This document shows positions 9,750-18,768 of a DNA stretch of 64,000 nt, piece after piece. How positions within the stretch are numbered: the stretch's first letter is position 1; each line of letters begins with the position of its first letter. Under the pieces are notes generated by a model, which was not told where the DNA came from, ran no database searches, and was given only the letters and a program-made list of their open reading frames with translations. The position numbers were made by a program, and so were the translations under genes. The stretch is from Sporohalobacter salinus (GTDB lineage: Bacteria; Bacillota; Halanaerobiia; Halobacteroidales; Acetohalobiaceae), in NCBI RefSeq assembly GCF_016908635.1, contig NZ_JAFBEG010000009.1:32144-96143 (forward strand), in the 5' to 3' direction.

Positions 9750-10640
9750 TTGAAGATAGGAATTATTGGTGTCCCTATAGATTTAGGGGCTAATCGTCGT
9801 GGAGTGGATATGGGTCCTAGTGCTATTAGATATGCTCATTTAGTTACTAAAATTGAGCAGTTAGGATTAAAAGTAACTGATTTTGGTGATATTAACGTTC
9901 CTATCATTAGAAGTGAGATTGAAAATATAAATAAAAGTGATCTTATTCCTAAGATTCGAGATGTCTGTGTTTCTTTAAGTGATAAAGTACAAGAAAGCAT
10001 AAAAGAAGGCTTTATACCTTTAGTTATTGGTGGAGACCACAGTATTGCTATTGGAAGTTTTGGTGGTTTAGTTAATTCAGGTAAAAATATAGGGCTAATT
10101 TGGTTTGATGCTCATGGAGATTTTAACACTTTAGCTACTAGTCAAACAAATAATCTTCATGGAATGCCTTTGGCAGTTATTAATGGCAAAGGTCCAGATG
10201 GTTTAGTGTCTATAGCTAGGGATTCTAATTTATGTGAAGATAATATAGTCTTAGTTGGAATCAGGGATTTAGATTATAGAGAAAAAGAGAGATTAAAAAA
10301 AACGAATATAAATGTATATACAATTAGTGATATAGATAAGCAGGGCATAAATGAGGTAATGAAGCAAGCAATTCAGTTTGCTAGCTGTGATACTGAAGGA
10401 GTTCATATTAGCTTTGATGTAGATGTTTTGGATCCGCTAGTTGCACCAGGAGTAGGTACAGCAGTACCTAGAGGTCTTGATTATCGTGAGGCTCATTTAG
10501 CTTTAGAGATGATTTCTGAAGCTGAAGTTCTAACTTCATTGGAGTTAGTAGAGGTTAATCCTATTTTAGATGAACGGAACCGTACGGCAGAATTAGCCGT
10601 AGAATTGATTTTATCTTGTTTAGGGAAAGATATTTTATAA
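9750..10640 (+). CDS. rocF: arginase
   Basis: Hydrolyses arginine to ornithine and urea. All Mn-binding motifs are present: GGDHSIAIG, WFDAHGDFNT and SFDVDVLDP. The ending EVNPILDERNRTAELA and the segment NNLHGMPLA match arginase (RocF) rather than agmatinase. It starts with TTG at 9750, seven nt after GGGAGG. 296 aa is normal. It lies alone between a terminator and the AmmeMemoRadiSam genes, 18 nt before the next start, and may be cotranscribed with them. Confidence 0.9.
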   Translation: MKIGIIGVPIDLGANRRGVDMGPSAIRYAHLVTKIEQLGLKVTDFGDINVPIIRSEIENINKSDLIPKIRDVCVSLSDKVQESIKEGFIPLVIGGDHSIAIGSFGGLVNSGKNIGLIWFDAHGDFNTLATSQTNNLHGMPLAVINGKGPDGLVSIARDSNLCEDNIVLVGIRDLDYREKERLKKTNINVYTISDIDKQGINEVMKQAIQFASCDTEGVHISFDVDVLDPLVAPGVGTAVPRGLDYREAHLALEMISEAEVLTSLELVEVNPILDERNRTAELAVELILSCLGKDIL

Positions 10641-10658
10641 GGAAAGGGGATGACTAAA

Positions 10659-12086
10659 ATGAGCGGAGTTGTATTTGCTGGTTTAAGTCCTCATCCACCT
10701 GTTGCAGTGCCGGAGATTGGACGTAATAGATTGAATGAGATTGAGGATACAAGAAAAGCAATGAAAGAACTGGCTGAAAAAACAAAAGAAGTAGAGCCTG
10801 ATTTAGTAATTACTATCAGTCCACATGGTCCAGTCTTTTCAGATGCAATTAGTATTCTTAATCTTGAGGAGTTAAAGGGAGATTTTGGGCAGTTTGGATT
10901 GCCTGAAATAGAACTTAGTTATGACTTGCAGGAGGATGTTATTGAAGAATTAGTTAGAGTTACAAAGTTAAAAGATTCAACTGGTAGTAAAATTGAGGTA
11001 GCTAGAATTGATGAAAAGACAGCTCGAAAGTTTGAAATTGATCCTAGACTTGATCACGGTGCTTTAGTGCCGCTTTATTATTTAGCAGAAGCTGGATTAG
11101 AGGATATACCTTTAGTACCTATTACCATGGGAATGTTACCTTATGAGGATCTTTATGAGTTTGGTAAGATAATTCAGTTAATAGCAGAGAAATTAGATTA
11201 TAAAATAGCAGTAATTGCAAGTGGAGATTTATCACATAGATTGACCCCTAATGCCCCGGCTGGTTTTAATCCACAGGCTAAAGAGTTTGACCAACAGTTA
11301 ATTGAGGCTTTAAAAGAAGATAGAGTAGAGGATGTATTTGAATTAGATCAGGATTTAATTGAAAAAGCTGGTGAATGTGGGTTACGACCAATTATTATTA
11401 TGTTAGGAGCTTTGGATGGCTTAGCTGTTGAGCCGGAGTTGTTATCTTATGAAGGTCCTTTTGGAGTGGGGTATGGAGTAGTAAGTTATAAAATAACTGG
11501 TAAAGATGAAAGTAGAAAGTGGTTAGATAATTTATTAGATAAACGTCAGGCTAGATTAGAAGAGCAGAAAGCAAAAGAAAGTGAGTTAGTGAAATTAGCT
11601 CGAAGAGCAATAGAGGAGTATGCATTTAATAAAGAAATTATAGATCCACCGGCAGAGTTGACACCAGAAATGGAAGTTGAAAGAGGAGTTTTTGTTTCTA
11701 TTAAAAAGCATGGACAGCTTAGAGGCTGTATTGGTACTACGGAACCAACTGAGGATAATGTAGCTGAAGAAGTAATTAGAAATGCTCTTCATGCTGGATT
11801 TAAAGATCCTCGTTTTGAAGAAATTGATATTAATGAGCTTGAAGATTTAACTTATTCGGTAGATGTATTAGAAGAACCGGAACCAGTGGAAACTTTAGAT
11901 GAATTAGATCCTAAAGAATATGGTATTATAGTTCAGAAGGGACAGCAGACTGGATTATTATTGCCTAAACTAGAAGGTATTGAAACTGTAGAAAAGCAGT
12001 TAGAAATTGCTAAACGTAAAGCTGGCTTGTCACCGACAGAGGATGATGTGAAACTTAAACGATTTAAAGTAACTCGCTATAAATAG
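10659..12086 (+). CDS. amrA: AmmeMemoRadiSam protein: LigB/Memo-like domain fused to AMMECR1 domain
   Basis: About 475 aa with two domains. Residues 1-270 resemble the extradiol dioxygenase LigB/Memo fold, with His-rich motifs [19 protein letters not shown] and SGDLSHR. Residues about 295-475 are an AMMECR1 domain, with [15 protein letters not shown]. The biochemical function of the system is unknown. The ATG at 10659 is preferred: GGGG ends 9 nt before it, whereas the in-frame ATG at 10650 directly abuts that ribosome binding site. The radical SAM partner follows after 12 nt. The symbol is tentative. Confidence 0.85.
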   Translation: MSGVVFAGLSPHPPVAVPEIGRNRLNEIEDTRKAMKELAEKTKEVEPDLVITISPHGPVFSDAISILNLEELKGDFGQFGLPEIELSYDLQEDVIEELVRVTKLKDSTGSKIEVARIDEKTARKFEIDPRLDHGALVPLYYLAEAGLEDIPLVPITMGMLPYEDLYEFGKIIQLIAEKLDYKIAVIASGDLSHRLTPNAPAGFNPQAKEFDQQLIEALKEDRVEDVFELDQDLIEKAGECGLRPIIIMLGALDGLAVEPELLSYEGPFGVGYGVVSYKITGKDESRKWLDNLLDKRQARLEEQKAKESELVKLARRAIEEYAFNKEIIDPPAELTPEMEVERGVFVSIKKHGQLRGCIGTTEPTEDNVAEEVIRNALHAGFKDPRFEEIDINELEDLTYSVDVLEEPEPVETLDELDPKEYGIIVQKGQQTGLLLPKLEGIETVEKQLEIAKRKAGLSPTEDDVKLKRFKVTRYK

Positions 12087-12098
12087 AGGTGACCGATA

Positions 12099-13088
12099 AT
12101 GAAGGAAGCTCATTGGTATGAAAGAATAAATGATAAAGAGGTGCGCTGTAATCTATGTCCTCACAATTGTTTATTGGCTGTGAATCAGACAGGTGTCTGT
12201 CAGGCAAGAGAGAATCAAGAAGGAAAATTAGTTAGTAAAATTTATGGGCAGGTTAGTGCATTAGCAGTTGATCCAATTGAGAAAAAACCTCTATTTCATT
12301 TTTATCCTGGTAGTGAAGTTTTATCTTTAGGGACAGTAGGTTGTAATTTAAGCTGTCAATTTTGTCAGAATTATCATATAGCTCATGATCATAATACTCA
12401 GACAAGAAAGTTAGAACCAAAAGAAGTAGTTGAGTTAACTAAAGAGCATAATTCTATTGGTATAGCTTATACTTATTCGGAACCATTAATTTGGTATGAA
12501 TATATTCTTAACACGGCTCAGTTAATACATCAGGCTGGGTTGAAGAATGTGTTAGTAACTAATGGTCTAATCAATCCTCGACCTTTAGCTGAGTTATTGC
12601 CATATATTGATGGATTAAATATAGACTTAAAAGCTTTTAGTGAAGATTTTTATAATGATATCTGTCAGGGCTATTTAGAACCGGTTAAGGAAAGCATTAG
12701 CTTGGCAGATCAGGAATCTTTAGTTGAAGTGACTACTTTACTGATACCAGGTTTAAATGATTCTAGAGAAGAGATTGAACGGTTAGTAACCTGGCTAGCT
12801 GGTATTAATCCTGATATTCCTCTTCATTTTACTCGTTATTTTCCTAAATATAAATTAGATGCTGAGCAGACTCCAGTAGAAACTTTACTTCAGGCTAAAG
12901 AGATAGCTGAAGAAAAATTGAACTTTGTCTATCTTGGCAATGTAAGACAGCCAGAATACAGCAATACTTATTGTTATGAATGTGGTCAACTGCTTATAAA
13001 GCGGGATTTGTCTCCACCAAAAGTTTACTTGCAAGAGAATGTATGTCCAGAATGTGGAACTGAGATTAACATTTTGATGGCAGATTAA
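12099..13088 (+). CDS. amrS: AmmeMemoRadiSam system radical SAM enzyme
   Basis: 329 aa. The radical SAM cluster motif is CNLSCQFC (Cx3Cx2C) within LGTVGCNLSCQFCQN. An N-terminal CNLCPHNC motif and a C-terminal pair of CxxC motifs (CYECG, CPECG) are characteristic of this PflA-like family and could hold extra metal. It lies 12 nt after the AMMECR1/Memo-like gene, the expected partner. The substrate is unknown. Confidence 0.9.
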   Translation: MKEAHWYERINDKEVRCNLCPHNCLLAVNQTGVCQARENQEGKLVSKIYGQVSALAVDPIEKKPLFHFYPGSEVLSLGTVGCNLSCQFCQNYHIAHDHNTQTRKLEPKEVVELTKEHNSIGIAYTYSEPLIWYEYILNTAQLIHQAGLKNVLVTNGLINPRPLAELLPYIDGLNIDLKAFSEDFYNDICQGYLEPVKESISLADQESLVEVTTLLIPGLNDSREEIERLVTWLAGINPDIPLHFTRYFPKYKLDAEQTPVETLLQAKEIAEEKLNFVYLGNVRQPEYSNTYCYECGQLLIKRDLSPPKVYLQENVCPECGTEINILMAD

Positions 13089-13293
13089 TATATTATCTCG
13101 GTTGAGAGTTGATATATTTCAAACGCTGTCAAAATCAGCTCTTATCAATAACGCGAAACTGTTTGACTGGATAGTGCACTATAATAACTTGTAGCATTAT
13201 GTTTAAGCTCACATCTGTGAATCAGCTAATAAAAGAATCAAATTTGGATATACTAGGCAGTAGATAAAATTAATCAAAAAAGGAGTGTCTGGT

Positions 13294-13725
13294 ATGAGAC
13301 CGACTGTTTGGAATCCATTTAAAGAGATAAAGACTCTTCGTGATCAGATGAATAATTTTTTAGATGAAACCTTTCATTCTCCAGAAGGGATTGAACTACA
13401 ACCTTCAGTGGATATATACGAAAAAGGAGAAGAAATAGTAGTTAAAGTAAATATTCCTGGAATTAATCCAGAAGAAGTAGAGATTATGGTTAGTGAGGAT
13501 ACTTTAATTATTCAGGGTGAACTGACAGATGAAAAAGAAATAGAGGAAGAAGGATATCATAAAGTTGAGCGCCAAACTGGTAAATTTAAACGAACGATTT
13601 CATTGCCATTTAGAGTGAAGCGTAAAGAGGCTAAGGCTTCTTCTGAACATGGCGTTTTAGAGATTAGAATGCCTAAAACTGAAGAAGAGATTGAAAAAAT
13701 AACTCGACTTGAAATAGAAAATTAA
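13294..13725 (+). CDS. Hsp20/alpha-crystallin family small heat shock protein
   Basis: 143 aa holdase chaperone. The alpha-crystallin domain covers about residues 38-130: VDIYEKGEEIVVKVNIPGI, then EGYHKVERQTGKFKRTISLP, then EHGVLEIRMPK. The C-terminus ITRLEIEN contains the I-x-I/L-type tail used for oligomer contacts. ATG at 13294 is 8 nt after AGGAG; a GTG at 13285 overlaps that site and is rejected. A TATAAT at 13180-13185 upstream could be its -10, but no good -35 was found. Confidence 0.92.
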   Translation: MRPTVWNPFKEIKTLRDQMNNFLDETFHSPEGIELQPSVDIYEKGEEIVVKVNIPGINPEEVEIMVSEDTLIIQGELTDEKEIEEEGYHKVERQTGKFKRTISLPFRVKRKEAKASSEHGVLEIRMPKTEEEIEKITRLEIEN

Positions 13726-13738
13726 TTTAATGATGATC

Positions 13739-13767
13739 TTGACAATTATTTAGAAGTAATGTATAAT
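13739..13767 (+). promoter_or_regulatory. promoter of the T-box leader
   Basis: TTGACA at 13739-13744 and TATAAT at 13762-13767 with an ideal 17-nt spacer, starting just after the hsp20 stop. Confidence 0.85.
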
Positions 13768-13773
13768 ATCTTT

Positions 13774-14062
13774 CAAATAATCTATTAAACATGAAGAAAG
13801 GGTCAAGAATTAATATGACTAATAGAGAGGAATTTCCAGAGGCTGAAAGGAATTCCAGTTATTATTAATTCATTTTGCCGCCCTGGAGTGGTGAGGCTGA
13901 ACTGTAGTAGGTCTTGATCGTAGTAACTGCGTTAAAGTTTTAAGAGATGTTAAGGAGAGCCTTCTGCTATTAGGTGGAAGTTTTTCTTTAATAATTAGGG
14001 TGGTACCGCGAGATAACAACTCTCGTCTCTAAAGTTTACTTTAGAGGCGGGGGTTTTTTTAG
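13774..14062 (+). promoter_or_regulatory. T-box riboswitch controlling the aminotransferase
   Basis: The T-box core AGGGTGGTACCGCG is at 13997-14010. It is followed by a terminator in which CTCGTCTCTAAAGT pairs with ACTTTAGAGGCGGG and runs into T7 (14020-14060). Stem I begins near 13800, with AATTAATA/TATTAATT flanking the specifier bulge. This RNA senses an uncharged tRNA and lets transcription read into the downstream gene. The specifier bulge (about 13873-13882) does not give an unambiguous codon by eye; TTT, TTG and TGC are all possible. Confidence 0.93.
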
Positions 14063-14105
14063 TTTTTAAAGAATTTATCAAAAAATGAGAAGGGAGTAGA
14101 TTAGT

Positions 14106-15335
14106 ATGCTTAAGCAACGTTTTTCTGATAATGCTAAGCAGATGCGTAATTCAGAAATTAGAGAATTTTTTAAGTTAACTGAGAAGCCAGAAATTATTTC
14201 TTTTGCTGGAGGCTTTCCTAGTAAAGAATGTCTTCCAAGTGAGGAGATACGAGAAGTGAGTAGTAGATTATTGATGGAAGCTGAGGAAGAGATGTTACAG
14301 TATAGTGCTACTGAAGGGCAGAAGGACTTACGAGAATACATTGTTGATTTTATGGCTCAAAAAAAGATAGATGTAGGGATAGAAAATATTATGATTACTA
14401 GTGGGGCTCAACAGGGATTAGATTTGGTTAGTAAGATTTTTATTAATCCAGGAGATAAAGTAATAACTGAAGCTCCAAGTTATGTAGGAGGATTAGGTGC
14501 TATTAGAAATTATCAGGGCGATATAATTAGTATCAAAGTAGATGAAAATGGGTTAAGATTAGACCTTTTAGAAGAAAAATTAAAAGAATTAACTAAAAGA
14601 GGACAGAGTGTAAAATTCATTTATCTTGTTGCTGATTTTAATAATCCAACGGGTTTAAGTTTAGCTATTGAACGGCGTAAAGAATTATTGAAATTGGCTA
14701 AAAAATATGAATTTTTAATTTTAGAAGATGATCCATACAGTGATTTGAGATATAAAGGAATAGAAAAACCAAATATTAAAAGTCTTGATAAAGAAGACCA
14801 TGTAATATATCTTGGATCTTTCTCTAAAATATTTATTCCCGGCATTAGAGTTGGATGGGTAATAGCAGCTGAGGAGATAATTCAAAAATTAATTTTAGCT
14901 AAGCAGTCAACTGATCTTTGTTCTAATTCTATGGGACAAAAGCTAGTTACTACTTGTGGAAGAGAAGGGATAATTGATGATCAGATTAAGAAGTTGCGTC
15001 AATTATATTGTAGTCGTAGAGATATGATGATGAAATCTTTAAAAGAGTACTTTCCTTCAGAAGTAAGATGGACTGAACCAGAAGGTGGATTTTATACTTG
15101 GGTACAGCTGCCAACATTTTTAAATAGCAAAGATTTATTATTTAAAGCTATAGAAGAGAATGTTGCTTATGTTAGTGGAACTGCTTTTAGTAATAATCAA
15201 GGTCAGAATGCTTTTCGCCTTTCTTTTAGTCAACCTACTTTGGATGAGATTGAGGAGGGGATTTATAGGTTAGGGAAGATTATTAAAAAAGAACTAAATT
15301 CCTCTAGGGTTAGAAACCAAAGATGTATAAAATAG
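14106..15335 (+). CDS. PLP-dependent aminotransferase, class I/II (LysN/MocR-like)
   Basis: 409 aa fold-type I aminotransferase. The PLP lysine lies in LGSFSKIFIPGIRVGW, and other family motifs are ADFNNPTGLS and EDDPYSDLRY. The N-terminal phrase EIISFAGGFPSKECLP is typical of the 2-aminoadipate/multisubstrate aminotransferase subgroup. Control by a T-box suggests a role in synthesis of a proteinogenic amino acid, probably branched-chain or aromatic, but the exact substrate is not determined. Its 3' end overlaps the convergent gene by 26 nt. Confidence 0.88.
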   Translation: MLKQRFSDNAKQMRNSEIREFFKLTEKPEIISFAGGFPSKECLPSEEIREVSSRLLMEAEEEMLQYSATEGQKDLREYIVDFMAQKKIDVGIENIMITSGAQQGLDLVSKIFINPGDKVITEAPSYVGGLGAIRNYQGDIISIKVDENGLRLDLLEEKLKELTKRGQSVKFIYLVADFNNPTGLSLAIERRKELLKLAKKYEFLILEDDPYSDLRYKGIEKPNIKSLDKEDHVIYLGSFSKIFIPGIRVGWVIAAEEIIQKLILAKQSTDLCSNSMGQKLVTTCGREGIIDDQIKKLRQLYCSRRDMMMKSLKEYFPSEVRWTEPEGGFYTWVQLPTFLNSKDLLFKAIEENVAYVSGTAFSNNQGQNAFRLSFSQPTLDEIEEGIYRLGKIIKKELNSSRVRNQRCIK

Positions 15336-16050
15336 TTGTGGTTTGATAAAAACTTTGCCAGATAATAGATGGAAATATATTGTTAGTCCGTTCATATAGA
15401 TAAATAGAGATTCCTCCAATTAGAAAATTACTTAGGATAAGACCAAAATTGAATTGGAGAGAAGCTAAAGAGTAATAGCAACTGCTGATTAAAGCACCAA
15501 AGATGATACCTAATCTTTCTTTAAAAAAGTTATAAATAATTACTCGGTAGAATAATTCTTTGGCTAAAGCCGGGACTATAACTATTAAGATTAAGATTAT
15601 AAAGTAAAAGAAACTTGTGATCAATTTATCAAAGGAAGTAATCTTAACTAATGGTTGAAATAGATGATTAAAATTTAAATGTTGATGTTGCAGATTAATT
15701 AAAATAATAGCTAAAATAGGCAATGGTAAACTTACTTTAAATCCTAAGGCCAGGTCAGTAAAGTAATTATTAGAAGTTAAGCCTATCTGATTTAAAGTGA
15801 GACTTTTTTTAAAGAGTAAAATATAGATTAAGTAGGCAATTACTAATAATTTAATAGGAATTCCAAAAAGATAATGAAAGAATGAGTTTATTTGGGAAAC
15901 TTTGGGAAAATCATATTTTTGAGTTAACGAAAATAGAAATAAACTCAGATACCAGAATAGTTGATACTGAATTAATTCATGATTTTCCCAGAGATATTCT
16001 TTGTTTTGATTACTTACTAATTCTTTTAAGTTGTCTGTTAATTCCTTCAT
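15310..16050 (-). CDS. CPBP-fold membrane protein with degenerate active site
   Basis: 246 aa with about six to eight hydrophobic segments. The middle and C-terminus align with the CPBP (CAAX protease/bacteriocin-processing, Abi) family. The EExxxR motif reads K164-E-LFY-R169, so the first Glu is Lys. The following His-containing helix reads SSCYYSLASLQF, and the last motif reads IIWQSFYQ where families have His. It probably lacks protease activity. The assignment rests on this fold-level resemblance. It converges on the aminotransferase with overlapping ends. Confidence 0.7.
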   Translation of the reverse strand: MKELTDNLKELVSNQNKEYLWENHELIQYQLFWYLSLFLFSLTQKYDFPKVSQINSFFHYLFGIPIKLLVIAYLIYILLFKKSLTLNQIGLTSNNYFTDLALGFKVSLPLPILAIILINLQHQHLNFNHLFQPLVKITSFDKLITSFFYFIILILIVIVPALAKELFYRVIIYNFFKERLGIIFGALISSCYYSLASLQFNFGLILSNFLIGGISIYLYERTNNIFPSIIWQSFYQTTTILYIFGF

Positions 16051-16147
16051 GTAATTCCCACCTTTAGTTGTCTATTATTATTTAATTCTCAGAAAAAGAA
16101 TTATTTCCTCCAAATAATTGGAAATAAATTGAAGAACCAGATATAAC

Positions 16148-16180
16148 CTAGTTGTATAACTAGAGGTCCTGTGTTATAAT
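16148..16180 (+). promoter_or_regulatory. ilvD promoter with palindromic operator over the -35
   Basis: TTGTAT (16152-16157) and TATAAT (16175-16180) are spaced 17 nt, with an extended -10 TG at 16172-16173. The perfect palindrome CTAGTT-GTAT-AACTAG (16148-16163) covers the -35, the position of a repressor site. Another inverted repeat, AGATTTT/AAAATCT, lies near 16255-16274 in the leader. No T-box core was seen in front of ilvD. Nothing else is recognised between 16051 and 16298. Confidence 0.6.
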
Positions 16181-16298
16181 TATTTAAAATTGAAAAATCA
16201 TGAGTAGCTAGTAGCGTGGGATAGAGAATAGCAAAGAAGTAAAGAATCCTATGGAGATTTTAGCTAAAAATCTTATTATTGATTAGAGGAGGAGAATT

Positions 16299-17957
16299 AT
16301 GAGAAGTGAGAAAGTAACTAAAGGAATTAACAAAGCACCACATCGTTCATTATTTAAAGCTATGGGTTATACTGACAAAGAGATTGAGAAACCATTAATA
16401 GGAATTGCTAATGCTCAAAATGAAGTGATCCCTGGACATGATCACCTAGATCAGATTGCTGAAGCAGTTAAAGCTGGAGTTAGAATGGAAGGAGGAACTC
16501 CGATTGAGTTTGGTGGAATTGGAGTCTGTGACGGAATTGCTATGGGGCATCAGGGAATGCATTATTCTTTGGCTAGTAGGGAAATAATTGCTGATTCAAT
16601 TGAGATTATGGCGCAGGCCCATGCTCTTGACGCCTTAGTGTTGGTTCCAAACTGTGATAAAATTGTACCTGGAATGTTAATGGCAGCAGCCAGAATTAAT
16701 ATTCCTACAGTAGTAGTTAGTGGTGGGCCGATGTTGGCAGGTAGACATCAAGGAGATAATATAGATTTAAAAACAGTATTTGAGAGCGTGGCTGCTGTTC
16801 AGACAGGGAATTTATCTGAGGAAGAATTAATAGAGGTTGAAAATAATGCCTGTCCCGGTTGTGGTTCTTGTTCGGGAATGTTTACGGCCAATTCTATGAA
16901 CTGTCTTACGGAAGTGTTAGGCCTTGGACTACCTGGTAATGGTACAATTCCAGCTGTTTATGCCAAACGGAGAAGATTAGCTAAAAGGGCTGGGATGCAG
17001 GTAATGGAGATGTTGGATAAAGATATTAAACCGTTAGATATTTTAACTGAAGAATCTTTTGAGAATGCTTTAGCTGTTGATATGGCGTTAGGTTGTTCAA
17101 CTAATACAGCTTTACATTTGCCTGCTATTGCTTATGAAGCAGGAATAGATCTTGATTTGGAATTAATTAATGAAGTTAGTGCTGAAGTTCCTCATCTTTG
17201 TAGCTTAAGTCCAGCAGGGAAGTACCACATTGCAGATCTAAATGAAGCTGGAGGAATACCAGCAGTAATGAAGGTACTAAGTAGTAAGGGATTATTAAAT
17301 GAAGAGTTGATAACAGTAACAGGACAATCAATTGCAGATAATTTAATTGATGTAGAAGTTTTAAATGAAGATGTGATTCGTGATTTCAAAACTGCTTATC
17401 ATCAGACTGGTGGGCTGGCTGTATTAAAAGGGAATCTTGCTCCTGATGGTGCAGTTGTCAAACAAGCAGCAGTAGCTGAAGAAATGCTAGTTCATAAAGG
17501 GCCCGCTCGAGTATTTAATTCGGAAGAGGAGACGGTAGAGGCTATTCATAGTGGAGAAATTAAATCGGGAGATGTAGTAATTATTAAGTATGAAGGGCCT
17601 AAAGGAGGTCCAGGTATGCGTGAGATGTTGACGCCTACTTCGGCTGTAGCAGGAGCTGGACTTGATAAAGAGGTTGCCTTAATTACAGATGGACGATTTT
17701 CTGGGGCTACACGAGGTGCATCTATTGGTCATGCTTCTCCGGAAGGTATGGAAGGTGGGCCGATTGCTGTTGTTGAGGAAGGAGATATAATTGAGATTGA
17801 TATTCCTAATCGGCAATTGAATGTTGAATTAAGTGATGAGGAGATTAAAGCAAGATTGAAAGGATGGTCTCCACCAGAACCGAAGATAAAGGCGGGGTAT
17901 TTATCTCGTTATGCTAAGCTAGTTAGTTCTGCTAGTACTGGAGCAGTGTTTAAGTAA
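16299..17957 (+). CDS. ilvD: dihydroxy-acid dehydratase
   Basis: 552 aa. Dehydrates 2,3-dihydroxy-isovalerate and 2,3-dihydroxy-3-methylvalerate in valine and isoleucine synthesis. Iron-sulfur cysteines are in the phrases [10 protein letters not shown] and [20 protein letters not shown]. The C-terminal swivel domain has [19 protein letters not shown]. Preceded by GAGGAGGAG. It stands upstream of the T-box-controlled ilvB operon and has its own promoter. Confidence 0.97.
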   Translation: MRSEKVTKGINKAPHRSLFKAMGYTDKEIEKPLIGIANAQNEVIPGHDHLDQIAEAVKAGVRMEGGTPIEFGGIGVCDGIAMGHQGMHYSLASREIIADSIEIMAQAHALDALVLVPNCDKIVPGMLMAAARINIPTVVVSGGPMLAGRHQGDNIDLKTVFESVAAVQTGNLSEEELIEVENNACPGCGSCSGMFTANSMNCLTEVLGLGLPGNGTIPAVYAKRRRLAKRAGMQVMEMLDKDIKPLDILTEESFENALAVDMALGCSTNTALHLPAIAYEAGIDLDLELINEVSAEVPHLCSLSPAGKYHIADLNEAGGIPAVMKVLSSKGLLNEELITVTGQSIADNLIDVEVLNEDVIRDFKTAYHQTGGLAVLKGNLAPDGAVVKQAAVAEEMLVHKGPARVFNSEEETVEAIHSGEIKSGDVVIIKYEGPKGGPGMREMLTPTSAVAGAGLDKEVALITDGRFSGATRGASIGHASPEGMEGGPIAVVEEGDIIEIDIPNRQLNVELSDEEIKARLKGWSPPEPKIKAGYLSRYAKLVSSASTGAVFK

Positions 17958-17982
17958 AGCTATATAAAATTTTATAAAGTTC

Positions 17983-18011
17983 TTGACAAAATATTTAAAG
18001 TGACATATACT
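17983..18011 (+). promoter_or_regulatory. promoter of the truncated T-box leader
   Basis: TTGACA (17983-17988) and TATACT (18006-18011), 17-nt spacer. The same hexamers and spacing recur at 18167-18195. Confidence 0.8.
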
Positions 18012-18017
18012 GTTTAA

Positions 18018-18157
18018 TAACATAATTTTATAAGTTAAAGGTTATGATGGAGACTGAAATAGTTAACTTGGACTACAGAGAATCGGGGTAGCTGAGAACC
18101 GACGTCTAATTAATTATTTTTCTCACTCCTGAACTATAGACTGAAAGGAATTATTCT
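18018..18157 (+). promoter_or_regulatory. truncated T-box: stem I only, apparent leucine (CUC) specifier
   Basis: This stretch looks like a T-box stem I. The distal part is ACAGAGAATCGGGGTAGCTG then GAGAACCGAC. AATAGTTAA (18058-18066) pairs with TTAATTATT (18110-18118). Below it a bulge holds CTC-A (18122-18125), closed by GGAG (18049-18052) with CTCC (18126-18129). By position the codon is CTC, Leu. The match to the downstream T-box fades near 18157, just before the second promoter at 18167. There is no GGTGGTACCGCG core and no terminator. Confidence 0.7.
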
Positions 18158-18166
18158 AAAAAGCTC

Positions 18167-18195
18167 TTGACAAACTTTGAAATATTGGTTATACT
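18167..18195 (+). promoter_or_regulatory. promoter of the complete ilv-leu T-box leader
   Basis: TTGACA (18167-18172) and TATACT (18190-18195), 17-nt spacer. Confidence 0.85.
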
Positions 18196-18201
18196 TAAAG
18201 G

Positions 18202-18570
18202 TAAATAATTTTATAATAGTAAGTAGATTTTAGAGTAGCCAATAAAATTTAGTAGAATAAAAGTGTTGAGAGGGGCAAGTAGGTTATTTAATTCTATCGA
18301 CAGCGAGCTGGGTTTGGTGAAAGCCAGCGATAGAAAGAATAATTGAAATCCTCCTGGAGCTGCAGATTGAACGGTAATTCTAAGTAGGTTGTGCCGGTTA
18401 GTAACCGTTATCTAGTACTGGGGTATGGAACATATCTGTATTTTAGATATGTAAGTACTTACTAAGGCTATTACCGTAAGGTAGTAGTGAAATTTGGGTG
18501 GTACCGCGTGAGCTTAAACCTCTCGTCCCGATTAATGGAACACATTAGTCAGGATGAGAGGTTTTTTTGA
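18202..18570 (+). promoter_or_regulatory. T-box riboswitch of the ilv-leu operon, probable isoleucine (AUC) specifier
   Basis: The core GGGTGGTACCGCG is at 18496-18508. The terminator pairs AAACCTCTC (18516 on) with GAGAGGTTT and ends in T7 at 18561-18567. Stem I has AGTA (18278-18281) facing GAA (18345-18347), the loop E motif, and the distal GCTGGGTTTGGTGAAAGCC. The bases after GAA read ATC (18348-18350), closed by AGGGG/CTCCT-type pairing. ATC fits an operon that makes isoleucine; a one-base shift would read TCC. Confidence 0.93.
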
Positions 18571-18634
18571 TTTTTAGATAATTTAAGTAGTAGAGTAAAA
18601 GTATGAGTAGTTAGTAGTCAAGGAGTATATAATT

Positions 18635-18735
18635 AATAAATATCAATTACCTTGGAATAAGTATACCTTATTTTATCTATAATTGATATTTATTAAAAAA
18701 CTCTGGGGCTAACTAGTCAGTTCCAGAGTTTTTTT
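18635..18735 (+). terminator. second attenuator-like hairpin pair before ilvB
   Basis: A perfect 15-bp inverted repeat (18635-18649 with 18680-18694; arms begin AATAAATATC) is followed at once by a GC-containing terminator. In the latter AACTCTGG pairs with CCAGAGTT (18699-18706 with 18723-18730), ending in T7. It lies after the T-box terminator and 33 nt before ilvB. Confidence 0.75.
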
Positions 18736-18768
18736 ATTGGATTTTAAAAAGAGGGGTGAGAATGTAGT

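Noticed and set aside
13089..13284. Possible structured leader upstream of hsp20
   Set aside because: No CIRCE, known thermosensor fold or convincing -35 found; only a TATAAT at 13180-13185.
16199..16215. ATGAGTAGCTAGTAG-like motif recurring near 18602 and 26422 in the ilv region
   Set aside because: Short and low in complexity; would encode only Met-Ser-Ser-stop without a ribosome binding site. Probably coincidental intergenic sequence, though a genome-wide count could be made.
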